From an uncultured Desulfobulbaceae bacterium (GTDB lineage: Bacteria; Desulfobacterota; Desulfobulbia; Desulfobulbales; BM004), in the NCBI GenBank assembly GCA_947258675.1, contig CAMYJP010000235.1:1-7260 (forward strand): a stretch of DNA of 7,260 nucleotides, written 5' to 3'. Position numbers and translations under genes: made by a program. The notes beneath the pieces were generated by a model. The model saw nothing but the letters and a program-made list of their open reading frames with translations, searched no databases and was not told the DNA's origin. Positions 1 to 4,678 of this stretch are shown here, in pieces; position 1 is the stretch's first letter; every line of letters begins with the position of its first letter.

Positions 1-545
1 CCACCACGATTCTTTTTTTCTTGTAATAATATCCGCCAGCGATGGTAAGAAAAAATTCGCTGAATAAAATTCTCTCGTATAGGGATATCGTGGAGTCTTC
101 CATCTTCTTCCACCGGTAGTAATGGAAAATGGTTCATAAAGGCATTGGCAAACATGCCGACCCCATTTTTCCTGACCGTCCCATCACGATCATAAACCCT
201 GACCCGCTCCATACCGCTGCTTGGTGATCTGCTCTTAAAAATAAATCCGTGAAGCTTTTCCTCCTCAAGCGCACGCACTCTCTTTTTGGCCCAGTTCTGC
301 ATTTTTTCAGTATGATCAATTCCAGTTTTGCGAGTGATCAAACGGGGAGCTTGCGGATCACCAACCAGACGCATTGCTTCCCGTGGAACAGGCAGACCGC
401 ACTCAACCTCCGGGCAGACTGGTACAAATTCAAAATATTGTCCCAAAGTATCACTAATAAGCCGATCATGCTGATGGCCACCGTCATAACGTACTTGATT
501 GCCAAGCAGACAGGAGCTGATCCCAATTTTTATTTTACTTTCCAT
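1..545 (-). CDS. rudS: RudS-like tRNA 4-thiouridine desulfidase, TudS/DUF523 domain (3' part off the left edge)
   Basis: The reading frame is open from the ATG at 545-543 to the window edge (181 codons) with no stop, so the C-terminus is missing. The start has a strong ribosome site, GGAGGGG, at 563-557. The N-terminal ~155 residues are a TudS (DUF523) domain: SSCLLG at 10-15, VRYDGG at 18-23, CPEVECGLPVPRE at 44-56 and KSRSPSSGMERV at 104-115. RENFIQRIF at 157-165 followed by YHRWRILL at 167-174 is the usual junction into a C-terminal DUF1722 (YbgA-like) domain, most of which would lie beyond position 1. By family knowledge, TudS proteins use a [4Fe-4S] cluster to desulfurate thiouracil. The TudS-DUF1722 fusion, RudS, removes 4-thiouridine from tRNA, the base that absorbs near-UV. 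DUF1722 genes often sit beside photolyase genes, which fits this window. The family call is firm; the exact substrate is inferred. The expected SPSCG cysteine is a serine here. Confidence 0.85.
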   Translation of the reverse strand, partial: MESKIKIGISSCLLGNQVRYDGGHQHDRLISDTLGQYFEFVPVCPEVECGLPVPREAMRLVGDPQAPRLITRKTGIDHTEKMQNWAKKRVRALEEEKLHGFIFKSRSPSSGMERVRVYDRDGTVRKNGVGMFANAFMNHFPLLPVEEDGRLHDIPIRENFIQRIFSYHRWRILLQEKKNRG

Positions 546-682
546 CTATTATGATACCCCTCCAATTTTATAAATTAATTGATTATGTTTCTCTAATATA
601 TGCATTATCTTTTAATTATCACCTTGCATGTAAAAAATTTTATTCGCATTGAATCATTATCTCCAAAAGGAATAATATCTTA

Positions 683-991
683 ATGACAGACGAAGACAAT
701 ATTCCCCTGCATAGAAAACTGGGTATCAGGTTCCTGCAGTTTCTCATTGTTGTATTGGCATTCGTATTGATAAAAAACTGTATAAACATTTCCATGACTG
801 GCGAGAATCCTGAATTAGAACTGCAACAGCAGTATTATGAAAAAGGCTATGAGGCTGGGAAACAAAAAGGTTTAAACGGCAGGCCGGGAGCTGAACCGCA
901 TTTTCCGGATCTGCTGCTGGAAAGGAAATACCGACAAGGCTATAGAGACGGCTGGGATGAAACAAACCACGAAAACAATACCAACCTATAA
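683..991 (+). CDS. small membrane-anchored protein with GY-repeat (RMF-like) tail
   Basis: I do not recognise a named family. The 102-residue product has a charged N-terminus (1-14), one clear membrane segment at about 15-33 (IRFLQFLIVVLAFVLI), and a polar tail. The tail contains two related motifs: YEKGYEAGKQKGL at 52-64 and YRQGYRDGWDE at 83-93. The spacing GYxAG, then GR at 66-67, a proline, then R..Y..G..GW recalls ribosome modulation factor and the CrpP fold, but RMF itself has no membrane anchor, so this is only a resemblance. AAAAGGAA at 665-672 is an acceptable though slightly distant ribosome site. The last 35 bases overlap the start of uvsE in another frame, which argues for a shared transcript and translational coupling. 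The N-in, C-out or reverse topology cannot be decided with confidence. That it is a real gene is supported by the ribosome site, the coding-like composition and the overlap. Confidence 0.7.
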   Translation: MTDEDNIPLHRKLGIRFLQFLIVVLAFVLIKNCINISMTGENPELELQQQYYEKGYEAGKQKGLNGRPGAEPHFPDLLLERKYRQGYRDGWDETNHENNTNL

Positions 992-1904
992 TGGAATCAG
1001 ATTTGGCCTGTGTTGCATATTTCGCGACCAGCCGATTGCCTTTCGAGGAACGACCGCCAAATATCTTATACAATTTCCGCGAGACGTCCAGCTTGCCAAA
1101 CTTTCCGCTCTTTGTTCTGAAAACTGTAAAAGCCTCCTGACAGCCTTGAAATTTGTAAAGAAAAAAAGGTTTGGTGCCTTTCGCATCCTCACTCCTTTTT
1201 TCCCACGTTTTACCCATCCGGATGTAGGATATACTCTGGAGGATTTGCCTGATAGCAAGAATATCCTAGCATTACTCAAAACCATAAAACAATACAAGAA
1301 ACAGCATGATATCCGGCTCAGTTTTCACCCGGATCAATTCATTATCCTCTCCTCGCCGCATAATCATGTTGTTGAAAGCAGTATAAGGGAGTTGGAGTAC
1401 CAGGGCATGCTTGCCGAACAGGTAGGGGCCGAGGTCATTAATGTGCATGGCGGCGGCAAATACGATGACAAAAAAAAAGCTCTGCATCGTTTTGTAAAAA
1501 ATTTTCAACGTCTTTCGCCCCAGGCTAAAAACAGACTCACTCTGGAAAATGACGACCGAATCTATACTGTTTCAGATCTTGTACCTATATGTAAAGAGCT
1601 TGGCATACCATTGGTGTATGACGTGCATCACCACCGATGCAACCCGGATGGTCTCACCGTTGACCAGGCAACGGCTTTAGCAATGGAGACTTGGAAAACA
1701 GTAGGGAGAGAACCTTATTTCCATATTTCTTCCCCGAAAAATGGTTGGCAAAACGGTTCTCCCAATCCCCATGCGGATTATATAAATCCAAACGATTTTC
1801 CTGAGTGCTGGAAAAATCTGAACATTACGGTGGATGTTGAGGCAAAAGCCCAAGAATTGGCGGTCATACAACTCATGCAACACCTCAAAATGTCAATCAA
1901 ATAA
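957..1904 (+). CDS. uvsE: UV damage endonuclease UvsE/UVDE
   Basis: The 315-residue product is a full-length UVDE, a TIM-barrel metalloenzyme. It nicks DNA 5' to cyclobutane dimers, 6-4 photoproducts and some other lesions, starting a light-independent repair route. Motifs follow family order: GLCCIF at 17-22, FRILTPFFPRFTH at 75-87, SFHPDQF at 122-128, INVHGGG at 161-167, LTLENDD at 194-200, VYDVHHHR at 220-227, FHISSP at 255-260, PHADYI at 271-276 and DVEAK at 293-297. Likely metal ligands are H87, H124, H164, E197, D222, H225, H256 and E295; Q127 and F128 match the lesion-probing pair. The ATG at 957 has only a weak ribosome site (GAGA at 944-947) and lies inside the upstream gene, so coupled translation is likely. 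Upstream of H256 the expected modified lysine appears to be Y254. The identification is secure. Confidence 0.95.
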   Translation: MKQTTKTIPTYNGIRFGLCCIFRDQPIAFRGTTAKYLIQFPRDVQLAKLSALCSENCKSLLTALKFVKKKRFGAFRILTPFFPRFTHPDVGYTLEDLPDSKNILALLKTIKQYKKQHDIRLSFHPDQFIILSSPHNHVVESSIRELEYQGMLAEQVGAEVINVHGGGKYDDKKKALHRFVKNFQRLSPQAKNRLTLENDDRIYTVSDLVPICKELGIPLVYDVHHHRCNPDGLTVDQATALAMETWKTVGREPYFHISSPKNGWQNGSPNPHADYINPNDFPECWKNLNITVDVEAKAQELAVIQLMQHLKMSIK

Positions 1905-1909
1905 AAAAT

Positions 1910-1930
1910 AAGCCCCTTAAAAAGAGGCTT
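1910..1930 (+). terminator. possible hairpin terminator after uvsE
   Basis: Six bases after the uvsE stop, AAGCCCCTT (1910-1918) and AAGAGGCTT (1922-1930) form a 9-bp stem with one mismatch and a 3-base loop. The downstream side reads CTTATACTT, so the uridine tract is poor for the plus strand. The A-rich upstream side would make a better tract for a minus-strand transcript, but no minus-strand gene ends here. It could also be one alternative of a larger switch-like fold (see the repeat at 1911-2018). Confidence 0.45.
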
Positions 1931-2018
1931 CTTATACTTAACTCAGCTTTCAGACTTATTTCAACTTGTTGATATTAAATAAGAAAAAAATATTACACCT
2001 AGTTCTTTTAAAGGGGCT
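1911..2018. repeat. inverted repeat pair competing with the uvsE hairpin
   Basis: AGCCCCTTAAAAAG (1911-1924) and CTTTTAAAGGGGCT (2005-2018) are complementary at 13 of 14 positions across an 80-base AT-rich spacer. The left arm is the same sequence that forms the short hairpin at 1910-1930, so the two folds exclude each other. Confidence 0.65.
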
Positions 2019-2043
2019 ATCCCGCAAATGGAAATAGCGGGAT
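2019..2043. other. GC-rich 7-bp hairpin
   Basis: ATCCCGC (2019-2025) and GCGGGAT (2037-2043) are perfectly complementary around an 11-base loop. It abuts the right arm of the preceding inverted repeat. It has no T-run after it on the plus strand, so it is not a standard terminator. Function unknown. Confidence 0.55.
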
Positions 2044-2046
2044 TGT

Positions 2047-2167
2047 CGGTTTACGGTCAGTAAATAATAAATACTTCCTCAGGCGGAAACTTATTTTTGC
2101 CTGAATATTAGTGAGGTAGCTAATTATTCTTATTCTTGGTTAACCGGCAACTGTAAACCGTAAACTG
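2047..2167. repeat. 121-base dyad unit with heptamer-repeat ends
   Basis: The outer arms CGGTTTACGGT (2047-2057) and ACCGTAAACTG (2157-2167) are complementary at 10 of 11 positions. The right end is built of 7-base units, CTGTAAA, CCGTAAA and CTGAAAA (2151-2171). The left end holds the reversed version, CGGTTTA then CGGTCAG. Inside are a perfect TCAGGC/GCCTGA stem (2079-2084 with 2099-2104) and the 8-base palindrome GGTTAACC (2138-2145). This looks like a small dispersed intergenic repeat (REP- or MITE-like), but only one copy is in the window. Confidence 0.5.
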
Positions 2168-2255
2168 AAAACTTGGCCTACCGCAACAACAATAATTTTC
2201 AAAATTCCAGGAAGATAGCCCAAGTCAGAAAGTTGAATACTTAATTAATGATTGT

Positions 2256-2702
2256 ATGGCCTCTCCCCAAATAAAAATAAACGCCCAAATTGATATTCAT
2301 GCCACTGTGGAGCAGGTATGGCAGTGCCTTACAGATATCAACAACTTTCCAGATTGGAACCCCTTCATCCGCAGTGCGAAGGGCAATCTCCAGGTCGGGC
2401 AGATCCTCTCAATGCGCCTGCAAATACCCGGTGGACCACCCATGTTAATTCGCCCCCAACTCCTTGCAGTTGATCCTCCCCACAAAATATGTTGGCTGGG
2501 AAGTCTCCTGTTGCCGGGGGTATTCGATGGCCATCATCAATTTTCCATCGAAACTTTGGATTCAGAAACAACAAGAATAACACAGCAGGAAATTTTCAGC
2601 GGCTTTCTGGTACCATTTATTGGAGGTATGGTAAGTCGTGGAGCCCTGAGGGGCTTTGAAGCCATGAATCTGGCAATGAAAGCCCGGTTGGAAACAGGTT
2701 GA
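2256..2702 (+). CDS. SRPBCC-fold (START/polyketide-cyclase-like) protein
   Basis: The 148-residue product is a single SRPBCC (Bet v 1/START-like) domain, a fold with a deep hydrophobic pocket for lipids or other small ligands. The opening INAQIDIHATVEQVWQCL (8-25) followed by FPDWNPFIRS (31-40) is the classic strand-helix entrance of the family. VFDGHHQFSIE at 89-99 and TQQEIFSGFLVPFIGG at 109-124 give the later strands, and the C-terminal helix runs from about 127 to 146. No signal peptide is seen, so it is cytoplasmic. The ATG at 2256 is forced: the frame has a stop at 2193 and no other standard start between. No clear Shine-Dalgarno sequence precedes it. The ligand and role are unknown. 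SRPBCC genes turn up in photolyase-containing clusters, but that link is inference. The gene converges on the cytochrome gene over a shared terminator. Confidence 0.85.
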   Translation: MASPQIKINAQIDIHATVEQVWQCLTDINNFPDWNPFIRSAKGNLQVGQILSMRLQIPGGPPMLIRPQLLAVDPPHKICWLGSLLLPGVFDGHHQFSIETLDSETTRITQQEIFSGFLVPFIGGMVSRGALRGFEAMNLAMKARLETG

Positions 2703-2732
2703 TATGAGAGCAACACTATTCACAGATGTTCC

Positions 2733-2784
2733 AGAAAAGAAAAGGAGACTCCGCCATTCCAGCAGAGCCTCCCTTTTCTTTTCT
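2733..2784. terminator. bidirectional hairpin terminator between convergent genes
   Basis: AGAAAAGAAAAGGAGACTC (2733-2751) pairs with GAGCCTCCCTTTTCTTTTCT (2765-2784) over about 19 bp, with one bulged C and one A-C mismatch around a 13-base loop. The outer part is A-rich on one side and T-rich on the other, so each strand ends its stem in a T-rich run. It lies 30 bases past the SRPBCC stop and 13 bases past the cytochrome tail's stop and serves both. Confidence 0.85.
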
Positions 2785-2797
2785 GCGCAGGATATAA

Positions 2798-3095
2798 TCA
2801 ATCCAGAGAAACTTTCTTTTCTACTCTATGAATTTCAACTTTATTATCCGGCTTGTTAATCTCATAAATAAGCCCCACACTGATATCAGCTTCCCGTACT
2901 CCATCAGGAAGATCGATCTCAAAACTTTCAGCCTTGGTCTGGTAAGGTTGCAGGCTCGTATCACGAATATATTGAGCCTTGAACTGCGCCCCGTATATCA
3001 TTTTCTGATCTCTGCAGGTTGTAGCTTGTGGGTGATAATGTTTTTCTGCTCGAAAGATTTCTTTTCACTTCCAGGACCACTCGATTATGGGAAGG
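2798..3095 (-). pseudogene. severed 3' part of the multihaem cytochrome gene
   Basis: Coding continues beyond the cytochrome's TGA. In the same frame the next codons read PSHNRVVLEVK (3095-3063), a good strand-like continuation of the preceding GHRIPDG. At the A-run complementary to 3065-3062 the frame must shift by +1. It then reads EIFRAEKHYHPQ, ATTCRDQKMIYGAQ and, further on, DTSLQPYQTKAESFEIDLPD to a TGA at 2800-2798. This is a beta-rich C-terminal domain with no haem motif. Translated as a separate piece, the longest ATG-started part is only 67 residues (3001-2798), with no convincing ribosome site, so I do not regard it as an independent gene. It is either the dead end of a decayed gene or the true C-terminus of a recoded or mis-sequenced one. 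Confidence 0.7.
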
Positions 3096-3986
3096 TCAGC
3101 CGTCTGGAATTCTGTGGCCGGCTGCATGGGCGATTTTTGTATTCACTACAATCATCGGTCGTAGATCCTTCGATTTTCTGAGCCACTCATATCCCAGTGT
3201 CTGGACGTCTAACCATATTGCTTTTTGCAAAATTTGTTTGGTGCCTTCCAGGTCATTAAAATTCGGTGCAAGCAAATGATCAGCCAGACCATCAATTTTG
3301 GCCATATGGCATTCCTGGCAGGATTGAGTTCCACCCTGGGATATATAATTGTGTTCATAACTTCCATAAAGGGTGGCGCACTGCACCGGATTTTCAAATT
3401 CAAGGTTCGGTCCAAGCCCATGACATTGACCGCACATGATAGCATGACCAATTATGGAGCTTTTTTTAATGGATGTGAAGACCTTGTCTTCATGCGTGGC
3501 AATATTCTTACTTCCATAAAGAACGCCTTTTTCCGGTTTTCCTTCCTGTAATCGATGGATTATCGCCTTCGTATTGTGACAGACAATACACGTTATACTT
3601 AGTTTACTGAGCCTTGCTTTGTCTTGGGCGATAAGGGCTTTCGCATAATCTGCTGCAAAAGCATTATCTGCGGAAACGAGCGCTTGCGGTAAATGACACT
3701 TGAAACAGGGAAAGGTATCCAAGGTTGCCTGGTCAGGCGTTTCCGGTGAAAAAGGTGTTCTTCCTTTCATGGCCAAAGGCGTCATCATAAGCCCATCCTG
3801 CACCCCCATGAGTGACCTGGCGTGATGTGATTTTTCCCATTGTCCATATATTTCTGCATGGCATTCTTTACAGCTGGAAGAATCGTACATCCCGGCAAGT
3901 TCTTCTATCGTCTTAGCCTTTTCAGCCAAACTGGATAACGGTGCCAGAATGAGAAGAAATACAAGCAGCGATTGAACCAATTTCAT
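3096..3986 (-). CDS. exported pentahaem c-type cytochrome, open part up to an in-frame TGA
   Basis: From the ATG at 3986-3984 this frame gives 296 residues. Residues 1-21 are a Sec signal peptide with cleavage after SLA, so the protein is periplasmic or exported. Five CXXCH haem sites follow: CKECH at 39, CFKCH at 94, CIVCH at 133, CGQCH at 185 and CQECH at 223. The first is followed by EIYGQWEKSHHARS, typical of cytochrome c554-type multihaem proteins; SHH supplies possible distal ligands. The product should carry electrons in the cell envelope; donor and acceptor are unknown. The upstream extension beginning with TTG at 4007 is rejected because it encodes the ribosome site itself. The frame ends at a TGA (3098-3096) right after GHRIPDG, but recognisable coding continues behind it, so this is not the natural end. 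A full product would be near 395 residues. Alternatives are a decayed gene, selenocysteine at the TGA, or sequence error. Confidence 0.85.
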   Translation of the reverse strand: MKLVQSLLVFLLILAPLSSLAEKAKTIEELAGMYDSSSCKECHAEIYGQWEKSHHARSLMGVQDGLMMTPLAMKGRTPFSPETPDQATLDTFPCFKCHLPQALVSADNAFAADYAKALIAQDKARLSKLSITCIVCHNTKAIIHRLQEGKPEKGVLYGSKNIATHEDKVFTSIKKSSIIGHAIMCGQCHGLGPNLEFENPVQCATLYGSYEHNYISQGGTQSCQECHMAKIDGLADHLLAPNFNDLEGTKQILQKAIWLDVQTLGYEWLRKSKDLRPMIVVNTKIAHAAGHRIPDG

Positions 3987-3992
3987 ACCCAG

Positions 3993-4000
3993 CCTCCTTT
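3993..4000 (-). promoter_or_regulatory. ribosome binding site that fixes the cytochrome start
   Basis: On the minus strand AAAGGAGG stands 6 bases before the ATG at 3986-3984, an ideal Shine-Dalgarno arrangement. It excludes the longer TTG start at 4007, which would translate this site as KKRR. Confidence 0.9.
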
Positions 4001-4055
4001 TTTTCAATTCATACCAATAAAATAAAACTGCTTATTTATCGATGGATCCTATCAT

Positions 4056-4100
4056 AAAAAAAAGCCTCCATGGATTTGCATCACAATCCATGGAGGCTTT
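4056..4100 (-). terminator. strong intrinsic terminator upstream of the cytochrome gene
   Basis: AAAGCCTCCATGGATT (4061-4076) and AATCCATGGAGGCTTT (4085-4100) form a perfect 16-bp stem with an 8-base loop. On the minus strand the stem is followed by eight T (complement of 4056-4063), a textbook rho-independent terminator. It ends whatever is transcribed leftward from ftsH or from inside the long gap, about 70 bases before the cytochrome start. With no strong promoter seen between it and the cytochrome ATG, it could instead act as a leader attenuator. Confidence 0.9.
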
Positions 4101-4272
4101 AACCGGTAATTTAAGGCAATCCTTTTTCATTGGCCGGTTCCTGCAAAAGGGCAGAAAGTGTTCAGAAAGGTTTAAACATTTTCATAAAAGATGATGAAGA
4201 TAACTTATAACGGAATGAATAATTATCAAGAGCCACAAAGTAGGAGTTGACAGGATTTAGGAGCGGATAGCG

Positions 4273-4301
4273 TTGATAGGTTTAGGGGGAAAATCTATTA
4301 T
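4273..4301 (+). promoter_or_regulatory. sigma70-type promoter with no gene behind it
   Basis: TTGATA (4273-4278) and TATTAT (4296-4301) are separated by exactly 17 bases, matching the consensus at 5 of 6 positions in each box. Transcription would start near 4308 and run toward the inverted repeat at 4421-4518 and the antisense side of ftsH. A partly similar upstream copy, TTGACAGGATTTAGGAG, starts 26 bases earlier at 4247. The complementary strand at 4302-4297 also reads TATAAT but lacks a good -35 box. Confidence 0.5.
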
Positions 4302-4420
4302 ACATGTGACACTTCATCATTTCTTATATTATTCTCGAATAGAAACATGGAAAGATATTTATTCCCTTCAGCCTAAAAAACACCCAAAAGGCAAAAAATT
4401 ATTCTATCCCGGAAAATTCA

Positions 4421-4518
4421 CGTAACGAGGTGGTTGAAAATTAAAAGAAGAAGCTGTTCGGCTATACTTGAGTATGCCGAGAAGCTGATGACACAGGAGA
4501 TTCAACCACCTCGTTACG
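4421..4518. repeat. perfect 18-bp inverted repeat with a structured 62-base centre
   Basis: CGTAACGAGGTGGTTGAA (4421-4438) is the exact reverse complement of 4501-4518. The 62-base centre holds its own stem, TCGGC-T-ATAC against GTAT-GCCGA around a TTGA loop, and two AGAAGCTG copies. The whole can fold as one long hairpin on either strand. No T-run follows it on the plus strand and no clear target duplication flanks it, so neither a terminator nor a recent transposition is shown. It may be a MITE-like element or a structured RNA. Confidence 0.75.
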
Positions 4519-4614
4519 CTTTCAAGTGAGCAATTTCGGAAAACTTCTCTCATCGTAGAAAATTACACTGTGTCGTTGAAAAAATTAATGCACAAGACAA
4601 TATTAATGACCAAC

Positions 4615-4644
4615 TTTCGGGAATATAAAAAATATTTACCGAAA
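4615..4644 (-). terminator. possible weak hairpin terminator after ftsH
   Basis: TTTCGG (4615-4620) pairs with CCGAAA (4639-4644), and the inner AATAT (4622-4626) pairs with ATATT (4632-4636). It lies 34 bases past the ftsH stop. No T-run follows on the minus strand, so it may only protect the 3' end. Confidence 0.35.
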
Positions 4645-4678
4645 TGCGCATGAATTATTCGAGCTATTTTTATTCTCT

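Larger units (their letters stand above)
1905..2255. other. non-coding gap of 351 bases rich in inverted repeats
   Basis: No gene is supported here. Translation of the SRPBCC frame upstream of 2256 meets a stop at 2193-2195 and has no ATG, GTG or TTG before 2256. The gap holds the hairpin after uvsE, a 14-base inverted repeat pair, a GC-rich hairpin at 2019-2043, and a 121-base dyad unit with heptamer-repeat ends at 2047-2167. No convincing promoter for the SRPBCC gene was seen. Confidence 0.7.
3987..4678. other. 690-base non-coding region between ftsH and the cytochrome gene
   Basis: Neither strand has a coding frame I would defend; ATG-started frames are under about 20 codons. From left to right it holds the cytochrome ribosome site, a strong minus-strand terminator, a small hairpin (AACCGG 4101-4106 with CCGGTT 4134-4139), a plus-strand sigma70-type promoter, a 98-base perfect inverted-repeat structure, and a hairpin near the ftsH end. 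The density of signals without genes suggests one or two non-coding transcripts or a remnant mobile element. Confidence 0.65.

Noticed and set aside
134..526. Two minus-strand frames of 61 and 62 codons at the left end
   Set aside because: They are in the wrong frame. The true frame, open to the edge, encodes the TudS domain with its motifs in order.
744..1217. 157-codon minus-strand frame across the small membrane protein and uvsE
   Set aside because: It covers two plus-strand genes with family or ribosome-site support and shows no recognisable domain.
2828..3551. Plus-strand frames opposite the cytochrome gene
   Set aside because: The minus strand here carries CXXCH motifs and a clear C-terminal domain; the plus-strand translations are shadows.
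3987..4007. TTG start that would lengthen the cytochrome by seven residues
   Set aside because: The extra codons are the Shine-Dalgarno sequence itself; the ATG at 3986 gives ideal spacing and a normal signal peptide.
4056..4160. Cyclic-di-GMP (GEMM) riboswitch in front of the cytochrome gene
   Set aside because: AAAGCCTCC looks superficially similar, but the conserved core and two-helix layout are absent and the string belongs to the terminator stem.
4191..4250. 19-codon plus-strand frame starting MMKITYNG
   Set aside because: It lies upstream of the only good promoter, has no ribosome site and is too short to support.
4377..4526. Transposase remnant across the inverted repeat
   Set aside because: The frame has no start codon, is only 50 codons long and shows no recognisable transposase motif.
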